Shown here piece by piece: positions 46,461 through 55,190 of a DNA stretch of 64,000 nucleotides; position 1 is the stretch's first letter; each line of letters begins with the position of its first letter. Source of the stretch: an endosymbiont of Acanthamoeba sp. UWC8 (GTDB lineage Bacteria > Pseudomonadota > Alphaproteobacteria > Rickettsiales > Midichloriaceae). Both the position numbers and the translations under genes were made by a program. The notes beneath the pieces are model-generated. The model was not told where the DNA came from and ran no database searches. It was given only the letters and a program-made list of their open reading frames with translations. The stretch covers positions 930,001 through 994,000 of the forward strand of contig NZ_CP004403.1 in assembly GCF_000730245.1 (NCBI RefSeq), written 5' to 3'.

Positions 46461-47003
46461 TTAATAAGGGTTTGATATATTTAGTTTTGTTAAAATTTTT
46501 ATTTCCAGCTCTTCCATTTTTTCGGCTTCACTTTCATCCTCATGATCATAACCTATTAAGTGCAGCATGCTATGCACAAGCATATGCGCTAAATGGTGCA
46601 TAAAAAGTTTATCCTGCTCTATTGATTCGTGATATATAGTTGTGTAACTTAATGCTATATCTCCCAAATATATTTCCTTTTCTTTCTTTAAAATTTTAAG
46701 GTAGTTGCCTGGTTTTAAATCATAATTCGGGAAAGAAAGTACATTGGTCGGCTTATCCTTATCTCTGTATTGCCGATTTAGTTCCTGTAGTTTTTCATCA
46801 TCGGCAAGCAATACGGAAATCTCAATTTTCTTGCTCGTTTCATTGAGCTTAAGTTCGACGAGTGTATGAGTTATAACTTGCTTGATAAAATCTTCGGGCT
46901 CACAATCAAGTGTATTCCATAAAGATGAGTCGTTGATCAATTCAACTTCAATGTTAGAGAAATTTATACTATCGGGTTCTTCTTCAGCTTTGCTCATATG
47001 CAT
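46461..47003 (-). CDS. ybeY: Endoribonuclease YbeY
   Basis: YbeY is a metal-dependent RNase for 16S rRNA 3'-end maturation and ribosome quality control. The zinc site H-x3-H-x5-H lies in HSMLHLIGYDHEDE (about residues 148-161). PTNVLSFPNYD and LGDIALSYTTI are also typical. The 180-residue length includes an extra N-terminal stretch of about 25 residues. The ATG at 47003 lies inside the end of phoH (20-base overlap); ATG 46997 is an alternative. Cotranscription with phoH and corC is expected. Confidence 0.93.
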   Translation of the reverse strand: MHMSKAEEEPDSINFSNIEVELINDSSLWNTLDCEPEDFIKQVITHTLVELKLNETSKKIEISVLLADDEKLQELNRQYRDKDKPTNVLSFPNYDLKPGNYLKILKKEKEIYLGDIALSYTTIYHESIEQDKLFMHHLAHMLVHSMLHLIGYDHEDESEAEKMEELEIKILTKLNISNPY

Positions 47004-47943
47004 CAATAATTTTCGAAGTTAAAGGATGTCTTACTACATCACTACTACCAAATTTTACTATACCTATTTCAGGTATATTTTTTAAGCGGTTGGTAGCGTC
47101 AATAAGGCCGGATTCAATGGTTTTCGGCAAATCAATCTGTGTTATATCTCCTGTTATTACCATTTTAGAGCCATAACCCAAACGAGTCAAAAACATTTTC
47201 ATTTGAAGAGAAGTTGCATTTTGCGCCTCATCTAAAATTACAAAGGAATTACTTAAAGTTCTGCCACGCATAAAGGCAAGTGGTGCAATTTGAAACTCTT
47301 GGGTGGCAAAACACCTTTCCACATTTTCACTTGGCAGCATTTCAAACAGCGCGTCATATAACGGCCTTAGATAAGGATCTACTTTATCTTTGATATCACC
47401 CGGCAAGAACCCTAACTTCTCCCCTGCTTCCACTGCCGGACGAGTCAAGATTACTTTTTCAACTTGTTTTTTTAAAAACATTGAAACTGCAGCAGCTACG
47501 GCTAAATAAGTTTTCCCTGTGCCTGCCGCACCTATACCGAACACTATATCCTTGGTATGTAGCAATTCTAAATATGCATGCTGATTTTTATTATAAGGTA
47601 TAACTTCTTTTTTTCGGGTTTTAAGTGCGTACTTACTCTCTACTCTTTGTTTGTTCTTGAGTTGTTCAAGATCGGTCACTCCAATAGTGAAGCGGATGGC
47701 TGCCTCTATATCCGCTTGAGTTACTTCTTTTATACCATTTTTTATGCGCTCATAAAGCCAATCAATCGTATGCGATGCACGCCTTGAGCTTTCCTGATCA
47801 CCGGTAATTGCAAGATAATTCCCTCGGGAAGAAATATGTACAGCCAAGCTTTGCTCTATGAACTTTATATTACTATTTTGCTCACCGAAGAGTATAGGCA
47901 ATAAGCTGTTATTATCAAAAACTAAACTAACCGATGTTTCCAT
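46984..47943 (-). CDS. phoH: PhoH-like ATPase
   Basis: A P-loop ATPase of the PhoH/YbeZ family, a partner of YbeY in RNA metabolism. Walker A is GAAGTGKTYLAVAA and Walker B is FVILDEAQNAT, with the PhoH-specific LTRPAVEAGEKLGFLPGD between them. The N-terminal 100 residues have a KH-like fold region. I use the ATG at 47943 (319 residues); a TTG one codon earlier is unlikely. It opens the phoH-ybeY-corC unit. Identification is secure. Confidence 0.94.
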   Translation of the reverse strand: METSVSLVFDNNSLLPILFGEQNSNIKFIEQSLAVHISSRGNYLAITGDQESSRRASHTIDWLYERIKNGIKEVTQADIEAAIRFTIGVTDLEQLKNKQRVESKYALKTRKKEVIPYNKNQHAYLELLHTKDIVFGIGAAGTGKTYLAVAAAVSMFLKKQVEKVILTRPAVEAGEKLGFLPGDIKDKVDPYLRPLYDALFEMLPSENVERCFATQEFQIAPLAFMRGRTLSNSFVILDEAQNATSLQMKMFLTRLGYGSKMVITGDITQIDLPKTIESGLIDATNRLKNIPEIGIVKFGSSDVVRHPLTSKIIDAYEQS

Positions 47944-48060
47944 CAATAAATTTTACTACATTTCATAAAGATTACATTATAAGCAATTTAAAATTTTATC
48001 AAGGCTTTATATATTGAAATTAATCATTTGAAAGCATTCCGGATGCCGCCATAAATAAAA

Positions 48061-48101
48061 AAGTACGCATAAGAAGTAAATATCTTTCCTTAAGCGCACT
48101 T
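48061..48101 (-). terminator. Terminator after the outer-membrane protein gene
   Basis: On the minus strand AAGTGCGC pairs with GCGTACTT (one G-T wobble) around a loop of about 25 bases that can extend the stem, and a run of six T follows. It lies 35 bases beyond the stop of the beta-barrel gene. Confidence 0.65.
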
Positions 48102-48135
48102 TAGTTTTTTTAAAAATTTAAGCCTTTATTTTAAC

Positions 48136-48801
48136 TTAGAAAGTATACCTTAAACCCACGGTCACTGCATGAGCACGTAGGCTGGTTGAAATTGGCGTAC
48201 TTTCTGTACTTGCTCCACCATTAGCTGAATAAGTTGAGGAAGTAGTAGCCTTACCTAAGTGATAGAATTTATAGCCAAGGTCTATATAGGTATTTTCAAC
48301 CAATTGAAAGCTAGCGCCGGCTCCGATATTCCAGGCAAAGTTATTTTTCTTATGGCCTTTCTGTAATGATTTACTATTAGTATTCTTAATCGCAACCTCA
48401 TAATCTTTAGCGACATTATGTGCAATACCAATACCTGCAGTTAAATAAGGAGTAAAACCACTATAATTACCAACATCAAAATAAGCATTTAGCATTGCAA
48501 TATTACTATGAAATTTTTGGCTAACAGCAGAAGTTACATTATCAATAGTTAAATCATGGGAAAATTTAAAGTTATTAGCTCTTAAGTAATTAAGGTCTAA
48601 TCTAAAGTTTTCATCAAACTTATAACCTGCTCCTAAACCGAAAGCCAAAGAATTACTTGGCTTTTTACTACCATAATCATCCCCTTTGAGTTTTGTCGGC
48701 AATGCTCCACCTAAATCCAGCCGAACATAAGGGTTAGCTTCAGCGCTTGCCAATAGCGGCAAAAAAGATACAATCACTGCTCCATATACTATTTTTCTCA
48801 T
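48136..48801 (-). CDS. Outer-membrane beta-barrel surface protein
   Basis: A 221-residue protein with a signal peptide (MRKIVYGAVIVSFLPLLASA) and an eight-stranded-barrel pattern ending in the C-terminal Phe of VGLRYTF, the signal for Bam insertion. The repeated alternation of aromatic and small residues (LAFGLGAGYKFDENFRLDLNY, YLTAGIGIAHN, YIDLGYKFYHLG) fits the OMP_b-brl/surface-antigen group common in Rickettsiales. I start it at 48801, where AAGG precedes the ATG by eight bases; the longer frame to 48888 has no such site. It is tandem with an upstream orphan gene, 31 bases away. Confidence 0.85.
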   Translation of the reverse strand: MRKIVYGAVIVSFLPLLASAEANPYVRLDLGGALPTKLKGDDYGSKKPSNSLAFGLGAGYKFDENFRLDLNYLRANNFKFSHDLTIDNVTSAVSQKFHSNIAMLNAYFDVGNYSGFTPYLTAGIGIAHNVAKDYEVAIKNTNSKSLQKGHKKNNFAWNIGAGASFQLVENTYIDLGYKFYHLGKATTSSTYSANGGASTESTPISTSLRAHAVTVGLRYTF

Positions 48802-48832
48802 TATTATTACCTTATAAAATTCATTTTTTATT

Positions 48833-49540
48833 CTATGCACAATCATCCCAGGCATTATTAAAATTAAAGCCTGATTCACAGATATCAATACAAAGAGTAT
48901 TATTTGTTCCGTGTTTAGGTGTGCAATAATCTATTATATGATCTAAAGTTTGTTTAACTACGGATCCTATATGGTCAAAGGTATCATTTTTACCTCTTAA
49001 GCCGGAAGTCCTTGTTGCAATATCAAATCCATCAGCCTTGGCACTTTCAAGCCCTAAAGTATTTATTGAGTCATCTATATTATATTGGTCTATAGGTGCA
49101 TTTAAACCTATTTTTAAAGCACTGTCATTCAATTCACTAAATAAAGTGGAATTCACTTGATAAGCTTTAAATGTATTAACTGTTTCAACTATGTTTGTTG
49201 AATTAATAGCATTAAAGCCTTGATTAGCAAGTTTACTATTAAACGTGCTTAATAGCTGCGCATCATTTTTATAATTTTTAAGAATGTTTAGTTCATTTAT
49301 TACTTGGTCAATATTATTTTGATTAACAGAAGTAGAGGTTACCCCTTCGCTAACAAGCTTATTATTTAATTCTGTCAGAGTATCAGCGGCTATTTTATAG
49401 CTTTCAGTAGCTTGTAGTACAGCTGCTATTTTAAGTATATCCTTCATATCCGCACTTCCTAAAGTTGGAGCAGGCGTTGGTGTTTTTTGGTTAGTTACCG
49501 GCTGTTGTTGAGCTGCTTTAACTAAATCTCTTAAACTCAT
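48833..49540 (-). CDS. Orphan protein with about 40-residue internal repeats
   Basis: A 235-residue protein without a recognised domain. After a Gln/Pro/Thr-rich start (TPTPAPTLG), residues 40-165 contain three degenerate repeats of about 40 residues built on the pattern L-x-x-L/F-N-x-K/A-L-x-x-x-G followed by N-I-x-x-x-V/I-N (for example STFNSKLANQGFNAINSTNI). The C-terminus has four cysteines. A strong ribosome binding site (AGAGGT) precedes the ATG. It shares upstream sequence elements with the next orphan gene at 50258. There is no signal peptide, so it may be a secreted effector or a cytosolic protein; this is unproven. Confidence 0.7.
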   Translation of the reverse strand: MSLRDLVKAAQQQPVTNQKTPTPAPTLGSADMKDILKIAAVLQATESYKIAADTLTELNNKLVSEGVTSTSVNQNNIDQVINELNILKNYKNDAQLLSTFNSKLANQGFNAINSTNIVETVNTFKAYQVNSTLFSELNDSALKIGLNAPIDQYNIDDSINTLGLESAKADGFDIATRTSGLRGKNDTFDHIGSVVKQTLDHIIDYCTPKHGTNNTLCIDICESGFNFNNAWDDCA

Positions 49541-49790
49541 ATATACCTCTTTTATTTATTAATTAATTGCATTAACCTTCAAAACTGACTACCACCATAT
49601 CTCGAATAAAACTTAACTGTTAATATTTAATTTTTATACCAAATATAATATCAATAAAAGTGAATTATAGAATAATTTCACGCATGAGGTAAAATTTTAA
49701 GAAATGCATATAACATAGGATACATAATATTTCTTTTAACACTTATCGAGCAAAGTTGTTTTTTAAAGATAGGATTAATTTAATAATAAA

Positions 49791-50258
49791 TTATTCATAG
49801 CCCGAATCACACTCACATGCGTTAAATCTATCTACTAAATCATCAAACCTATCTACTAAATCATCAAACTTATTTTTACACTTCACATTTTCTGTTGATA
49901 TTCTTTTATACCAACCTTTTTCCGTGAAATGCTTTTCTTTAAATAATTCATACTCTTCCCTTAGCTGCTTATGCGCCGCCACCTCTTCTTCATACCTATC
50001 AGCCTCTTTTAACTTCTCTTTAAAAAAATTTATGGGGATATCAGGTGAATTTAATGCTTCATCAACAGTAAAACCCTTTCCTGTTAACTTGAATAATTCT
50101 TCAAGCAAACTGATTTTTACAATTTTTATTGAATCTATTATTTCCGGCTGATTCTGTACTGGCGAAACAGTTGGGCTTTGCACCGGTGAAACAGTTGGAC
50201 TTTGCACCGGTGAAACAGCTGGAGTTGCCGCCGAAGGACTTGGACTTGTTGTACTCAT
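49791..50258 (-). CDS. Orphan protein with SPVQSPTV repeats and coiled-coil tail
   Basis: A 155-residue protein of unknown family. Residues 1-40 are Ser/Pro/Thr-rich with repeated SPVQSPTV octapeptides. The middle (about 45-75) is helical, and 75-150 is predicted coiled coil with a duplicated FDDLVDR. The end carries two Cys (CECDSGYE). AGAGGT precedes the ATG by six bases. It has no signal peptide. The arrangement (proline repeat plus coiled coil) recalls the 1,076-residue protein at 19-22 kb in miniature, although no sequence homology is evident. It could be an effector; this is inference. Confidence 0.65.
   Translation of the reverse strand: MSTTSPSPSAATPAVSPVQSPTVSPVQSPTVSPVQNQPEIIDSIKIVKISLLEELFKLTGKGFTVDEALNSPDIPINFFKEKLKEADRYEEEVAAHKQLREEYELFKEKHFTEKGWYKRISTENVKCKNKFDDLVDRFDDLVDRFNACECDSGYE
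50140..50225 (-). repeat. 24-bp tandem repeat encoding SPVQSPTV
   Basis: Units of 24 bases containing GTTGGACTTTGCACCGGTGA (plus strand) are repeated about 2.5 times within the start of the orphan gene. Copies differ by only a base or two, so the expansion is recent. Confidence 0.8.
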
Positions 50259-50618
50259 TTCTTCACCTCTTAAATTACTGTTAATTTAACAACTGAAACT
50301 ACCCATACCTTACTGTTAATTAAACTTAAATGTCAATATTTTATTTTAATTTAAATATTATATTGTTATATGAAAAATATACAAAGAATAAGAAGTTTTA
50401 ATATAAAGTTATGAAGCTGCTTAATAAATTGGTTTTTAAAATATTTTTTCATAAACTTTATTACTCCAAAAACTATTAAAAATTCAACTCTTATAATACA
50501 TACTAACCAACCGTAAAAGCTTAGATACAACATACTTTACTTTTGAAAAAAATATCTTAATATCTTATAAATATACATTATTTAAAAACCGTTAAGTTTT
50601 GAGGTAGGATAAGGGAAA
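50259..50618. other. Divergent intergenic region before dacA
   Basis: A/T-rich DNA. Near its left end TTACTGTTAA occurs twice (50275-50284 and 50310-50319), and TGTCAA (a minus-strand TTGACA, 50331-50336) may be the -35 box of the orphan gene. The dacA promoter candidate lies near the right end. There is no gene in between. Confidence 0.5.
50543..50571 (+). promoter_or_regulatory. Candidate sigma-70 promoter of dacA
   Basis: TTGAAA (50543-50548) and TATAAA (50566-50571) have the optimal 17-base spacing and lie about 48 bases before the dacA ATG. Confidence 0.5.
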
Positions 50619-51755
50619 ATGGGAATCGAAAAATCTCGATCGGCAGGTTTGTTTCGTTATGCCTGTTTTAAAAGTTTATTAATTGCTTTTATTATTATCT
50701 TTAACTCCATTACCTTTACAGCCTATGCGAATGATATTACACGCTCAACCAGATATGCGGCATTAGTTTTAGATTCTGCAACCGGGAAAGTTATATACTC
50801 AAAAAATGCGCATGATTTACGCTATCCGGCTTCTCTAACTAAATTAATGACGGTTTATTTAGCATTCGAAGCCTTAGAAAGCGGAAAACTTACTATGAAT
50901 CAACAAATTGTCGTTTCCGATCGGGCTAGCCGAGAAATTCCACGTAAGTTAGGACTAAAAGCGGGAGAAAGAATTACGGTTAGAGATTGCATATATAGCA
51001 CCATAGTTATCTCAGCGAATGATTCCGCATCCGTACTTGCCGAAGCGATAGCCGGAAGTCAATGGAGTTTTGCTAAAATGATGACTAAGAAAGCTAAGGC
51101 TTTGGGAATGACCAGAACCAATTTTGCAAACGCACACGGCTGCCATGATAAAAATCAGTATACCACCGCAACCGATATGGCAAAGCTTGCGCTTGCTCTT
51201 AAAAAAAAGTTTCCTAAGTATTATTCGCTCTTTTCGAAAACCACCATTACCTATAAAGGCAAAGTACTGAATGGCCACAATCATGTAACTAAAAGATATG
51301 CCGGTGCCGAAGGATTAAAAACCGGTTATATAAGAACTTCAGGATTTAATCTAATCACTACGGCTAAAAAACCTCATGGTCACTTGGTAGGAGTAGTTTT
51401 CGGTGGGGAAAACGCAAAGATAAGGGATGATCATATGATAAAAATACTGGATTTGGGTTTTTGTCATCTTTCTGAAAATAAAGGCATTTATAATCCTAAA
51501 TGCATTAAAAAATCACCGGTTCTCGTTGCTGCTAACAATGCCGCAGCATCACACAAAAGTATCTTCAGCATAGTTGATAATATTGAGCCGATAAAAACCG
51601 CAAGTTTAGATAGCAAGAAAGTTGCTCACTTATTAAAAACTAAAAAATCCAAACAGCTTATAGCTCAAAATGAAATTAAAGATATTAATCCATTAAGTAT
51701 TCAAAGCATTGGGCAAGATTCTAAAAATAATAAGTCTAAAAAAGCCAGAATTTAA
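50619..51755 (+). CDS. dacA: D-alanyl-D-alanine carboxypeptidase (low-molecular-weight PBP)
   Basis: A secreted penicillin-binding enzyme that trims the terminal D-Ala from peptidoglycan stem peptides. It has a signal peptide (cleavage near TAYAN), then the three active-site motifs: SLTK (about residue 72), SAN in VISANDSA (about 130) and KTG in GLKTGYIRTSG (about 240). The peptidase domain is followed by a Lys/Ser-rich tail in place of the usual PBP5 C-terminal domain and membrane helix, so it may be soluble in the periplasm. An A8 tract at 51201-51208 is in frame. rsmE follows 23 bases later. Confidence 0.93.
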   Translation: MGIEKSRSAGLFRYACFKSLLIAFIIIFNSITFTAYANDITRSTRYAALVLDSATGKVIYSKNAHDLRYPASLTKLMTVYLAFEALESGKLTMNQQIVVSDRASREIPRKLGLKAGERITVRDCIYSTIVISANDSASVLAEAIAGSQWSFAKMMTKKAKALGMTRTNFANAHGCHDKNQYTTATDMAKLALALKKKFPKYYSLFSKTTITYKGKVLNGHNHVTKRYAGAEGLKTGYIRTSGFNLITTAKKPHGHLVGVVFGGENAKIRDDHMIKILDLGFCHLSENKGIYNPKCIKKSPVLVAANNAAASHKSIFSIVDNIEPIKTASLDSKKVAHLLKTKKSKQLIAQNEIKDINPLSIQSIGQDSKNNKSKKARI

Positions 51756-51778
51756 CTTAGAAAATTGTATAGGAGTAT

Positions 51779-52507
51779 ATGTCTCTCAGAACCAGGTTGT
51801 TTATTGAACATCTATTAACGGAAGGGGAAAATATTAACTTAAATGAAGAGCAATCGCATTACCTAAGCAATGTTTTAAGATGCAAAACTCATAAGCTATT
51901 GAGAGTCTTTAACGGAAAAGACGGAGAGTGGGAAGCAACTATAACCGGGATCAGCAAGAAACACGTTATAATCAATTTAGTAAAACAACTAGCCTCTCAA
52001 ACAAACCAAGCTCCTTTACACTTTGCATTTTGTCCGGTTAAAAATGTTACACCAAGCTTTATCGTACAAAAAGCAACCGAATTAGGAGTAACGGAGATTT
52101 GGCCTATTACTTCAAGACGCACAGTGATAAACAAAATAAACTTGGAAAAACTTAATAAAAACGCTATTGAAGCCGCGGAACAATCAGAAAGATTATGTAT
52201 ACCTAAAATTCATCCTATGCAAAATCTTGCCGACTTTGTGAAATGCAAACCTTTTGACGGTAACCTAATATTCTGCTATGAGAAAGCTGACCCCTTAGGG
52301 GTTCAACCATTAAAAAGCAAGTTAAAACAAACCGGAAATTGTATACTAATCGGCTCTGAAGGCGGGTTTAGCTCTGAAGAAGCTGATCTTATAAAAAGCT
52401 TGGACTATGCAGTTACTGTTAATTTTGGAAGACGAATAATGCGTGCGGAGACAGCCGGCATTGCCGCAATAAGTTGCTATAATACAATAATGGATAACTG
52501 GAAATAA
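51779..52507 (+). CDS. rsmE: 16S rRNA (uracil1498-N3)-methyltransferase
   Basis: RsmE methylates U1498 of 16S rRNA. The protein (242 residues) begins with a PUA-like domain (RLFIEH, then HYLSNVLRCKTHKLLRVFNGKDGEW) and continues as a SPOUT methyltransferase with KATELGVTEIWPI, a EQSERLCIPKI stretch, LIGSEGGFSSEEADL and the knot motif GRRIMRAETA. All are diagnostic. It follows dacA and precedes gshA with short spacers, so the three may be cotranscribed. Identification is secure. Confidence 0.94.
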   Translation: MSLRTRLFIEHLLTEGENINLNEEQSHYLSNVLRCKTHKLLRVFNGKDGEWEATITGISKKHVIINLVKQLASQTNQAPLHFAFCPVKNVTPSFIVQKATELGVTEIWPITSRRTVINKINLEKLNKNAIEAAEQSERLCIPKIHPMQNLADFVKCKPFDGNLIFCYEKADPLGVQPLKSKLKQTGNCILIGSEGGFSSEEADLIKSLDYAVTVNFGRRIMRAETAGIAAISCYNTIMDNWK

Positions 52508-52535
52508 ATAATTTGATAAGCTAAAGGTTTAAAAA

Positions 52536-53723
52536 GTGCAGAGGACAGAAGATAATAAACATTTAAAAATATCAGAATATCTAAACAAAGCAGTAGCTGA
52601 TAAGTCTGCTCAAATGAAAGAGTGGATAATTTCAAATTATAAAGAAAATAAAAGGCCGTTATACGGCTCTGTAGATGTTAGAAACTCAGGTTTTAAGGTT
52701 GCGCCCGTAGATACCAACCTCTTCCCGGCAGGTTTTAATAACCTGGATATACACGGGCTACAAAATGCTAAAGCAGAATTTGCGGAAATTTTTAAAAAAA
52801 CCAAGCCAAGTAAGATACTTATCATACCTGAAAATTTTACCCGCAACCAAAACTATTTTGAAAATTTGCTGGCATTAAAAAACATAGTAGCTTCTAACGA
52901 TATAGCGGTGGAATTCGGGTCACCGCATATTACGGAGATTCAAGAATATAACGCATCCTCAGTAATTACACTTAATCCTATTACTCGTCATCAAAATACA
53001 ATATATATTAAGCAAAACTGGAAACCGGATTTAATTATTTTAAATACCGATCTTACCGGCGGAGTTCCGGAAATTATAGAAAATATATCTCAACCTATTA
53101 TACCTGAACTAAATAAAGGATGGCATAAGCGGAGAAAATTTACTCACTTCACTACTTATAATAAAATTGTTGAAGAATTTTGTCGGGAGTTTTCTTTGGA
53201 TCCGTGGCTGCTTTCCACCTACATTGCAAAAGCCGAAAATATTGATTTCCGGAATAAAGTAGGCTTAGAAAAAGCTGCATTATTGGTTAATAATATAATT
53301 GAACAAATTAAATTAAAATATGAAGAATATCAGATAACCTCACCCCCGTATGTTTTCATCAAAGCTGATAACGGAACATTCGGGATGGGCATCATGATTG
53401 CAAGTAGCGGTGATGATATACTAAATATTAATAAAAAAAAGCGTCACTCCATGGATGTTATAAAAGAAGGCGTACTTAATCGTGAAATTATTATTCAAGA
53501 AGGTGTACCCACTATCCATAACCTCAACTCATCTCCTTATGAAAATATCGCATATGCAGTCAATGGTAATATAGTGAGCTTTATCAGAAGAATCAATTCA
53601 TCGCGCGATCACTTAACTAATTTGAATTCTCCAAATGCCAGCTTTACTTGTAATAGCGATTTTATATATAACTCTGAAGCATTAGTCGCTGAGCTTGCTT
53701 TGCTTGCAAGTGTTTATGAATGA
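52536..53723 (+). CDS. gshA: Glutamate-cysteine ligase (TIGR02049 type)
   Basis: Makes gamma-glutamylcysteine, the first step of glutathione synthesis. The protein (395 residues) matches the Acidithiobacillus-type family: RPLYGSVDVRNSGFKVAPVD, VDTNLFPAGFNNL, RKFTHF, and FIKADNGTFGMGIM with an ATP-grasp-like ending LALLASVYE. It begins with GTG, supported by AAAGG eight bases upstream. An A8 tract (53433-53440) does not disturb the frame. gshB is not in the window. Together with sodB it points to active redox defence. Confidence 0.88.
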   Translation: MQRTEDNKHLKISEYLNKAVADKSAQMKEWIISNYKENKRPLYGSVDVRNSGFKVAPVDTNLFPAGFNNLDIHGLQNAKAEFAEIFKKTKPSKILIIPENFTRNQNYFENLLALKNIVASNDIAVEFGSPHITEIQEYNASSVITLNPITRHQNTIYIKQNWKPDLIILNTDLTGGVPEIIENISQPIIPELNKGWHKRRKFTHFTTYNKIVEEFCREFSLDPWLLSTYIAKAENIDFRNKVGLEKAALLVNNIIEQIKLKYEEYQITSPPYVFIKADNGTFGMGIMIASSGDDILNINKKKRHSMDVIKEGVLNREIIIQEGVPTIHNLNSSPYENIAYAVNGNIVSFIRRINSSRDHLTNLNSPNASFTCNSDFIYNSEALVAELALLASVYE

Positions 53724-53746
53724 ATAATACATATTACTTGTTGAAA

Positions 53747-54574
53747 CTAAGTACCCCTACCTCTTTTTTCATCCTGAGGTAAATTTCTCTCCTTTTCTAA
53801 TTTTTCTGTAAAAGTTTGTTCTTCTCCGCGCTTGCGTTTATTTGATCCTGTATAGGTGAGAGCTTCTTCCGTATCTGAGCCGTTTATAATTATAACTTCA
53901 CAATCATCTTGAGGTAGTCTGAATTGCTGAACTATAACTTCATTCCAGTCTTCAAAATCATTAACTCGGCTCATAACGCACTCCCCTAACCAATCTCCTT
54001 GCTCAATAGTAATGTTTGGCTGCATATGATCTGTTTTAACCTTTTTTAACGGCCTTAAATTTTTATCTTCCAACCTTATTTTTAAAAATTCAGCTATCTC
54101 TCCTGCACCTTCTAGTTTGGCTCTTTCTAATGCATTACTTAAATAATAATTATATCTATCAATATCAATGCATTCATATTCCAATAGCATTTTAACAATA
54201 GGCAAATTTTGATTGGAAATTGCATAGTATAAAGGTATCTCCCCACTATTCGTTTCTGAAAAGATATTAGCTCCCTCTTTAATAAGTCCTTTTGCTATGT
54301 CTAATTTGTTATTAAGTACCGCCAAATGTAAAGGTGTTGTACCATCATGAGCTCCGGCATTTACCACAGCCCCGGTATTTAATAGGCTATCAATAAGCGT
54401 TACATTATCTAGTGTTGCTGCTTTATGTAATGCTGTGTAACCTTTGCTATTGCATTCATTAATATAGCTTTTATTTTCTTCATTGATTAAAAAGAAATAT
54501 ATAAAGTCTCTTGTAGTGGGATTTTCTTTTTCCAATATTTCAATATAGTCATCTCTTGGTGTGTTTTGCTTCAT
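53747..54574 (-). CDS. Ankyrin-repeat protein with a basic C-terminal motif
   Basis: A protein of about 275 residues with three ankyrin repeats at about residues 43-140 (GYTALHKAATLDN, GTTPLHLAVLNNK, GEIPLYYAISNQN). The C-terminal half has no known domain but contains NKRKRGEE, which resembles a monopartite nuclear localisation signal, and an acidic-basic tail. There is no signal peptide. Ankyrin proteins are recurrent T4SS effectors in Rickettsiales (for example AnkA of Anaplasma). That this one is secreted or nuclear is inference. The start at ATG 54574 is preferred to a TTG at 54613. It is convergent with gshA. Confidence 0.82.
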   Translation of the reverse strand: MKQNTPRDDYIEILEKENPTTRDFIYFFLINEENKSYINECNSKGYTALHKAATLDNVTLIDSLLNTGAVVNAGAHDGTTPLHLAVLNNKLDIAKGLIKEGANIFSETNSGEIPLYYAISNQNLPIVKMLLEYECIDIDRYNYYLSNALERAKLEGAGEIAEFLKIRLEDKNLRPLKKVKTDHMQPNITIEQGDWLGECVMSRVNDFEDWNEVIVQQFRLPQDDCEVIIINGSDTEEALTYTGSNKRKRGEEQTFTEKLEKERNLPQDEKRGRGT

Positions 54575-54713
54575 TTTAATACACTCTAAAAAGTATAAGA
54601 TTCTTTTAAGCAAGCATTATAGCACAAGTATATTAAAGAAATATTGTGGTAAGGAAAATTTATTATTAAATTACATTTTTTTCGAATATAAAATATGTCA
54701 AATCAAATAAGAT

Positions 54714-55190
54714 CTAATTATCTATACAATCACTAAGGATAAACTCATACTTTTCATTAAAGTATTTTGAAATCCCTGCATTATTAGAAAATATCCAACC
54801 GCTAAACTGCTTATCCAACTCATTTTGCTTGGAAACCGTATAAAATTCAATCCATGCTTTACTATCAGGTAAAAGTTTTTTTTCATTCTCCTTCCAACAG
54901 CTAAGAACTCTAATAGCAATTTCATCATTAAACATGATAGGTTTTTGGAGATTAACCGTTACAACATCCATCTTACCCATTTTTTTATCGACAATGTTAA
55001 TTTGAGCTGTATTATAGAAGCTCCCCATTACTCCTTGTCTTTCTATCTCCTCCGCGCTCTCTTTATCCAGAGCACTAAATATTGATTCATCTATTTTTTT
55101 TACAAGAGTGCTGTCATTACTTTCAGCCGCAAATACAGTATTCCAAAAAATAAAAATAAAAGCTAAAAATTTAGCTGTGATTTGTAGCAT
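54714..55190 (-). CDS. DUF2155 domain periplasmic protein
   Basis: A 158-residue protein beginning MLQITAKFLAFIFIFWNTVFA, a signal peptide. The rest fits DUF2155, a small alphaproteobacterial domain with a basic/aromatic core (CWKENEKKLLPDSKAWIEFY) and the ending FSGWIFSNNAGISK...FILSDC. The two conserved Cys could form a disulphide. In many alphaproteobacteria this gene follows mlaD, as here, where the ATG overlaps the mlaD end by 20 bases. I start at 55190, since the longer frame to 55265 lies within mlaD and lacks a signal peptide at its start. Function unknown; envelope lipid transport is suggested by the neighbour. Confidence 0.78.
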   Translation of the reverse strand: MLQITAKFLAFIFIFWNTVFAAESNDSTLVKKIDESIFSALDKESAEEIERQGVMGSFYNTAQINIVDKKMGKMDVVTVNLQKPIMFNDEIAIRVLSCWKENEKKLLPDSKAWIEFYTVSKQNELDKQFSGWIFSNNAGISKYFNEKYEFILSDCIDN

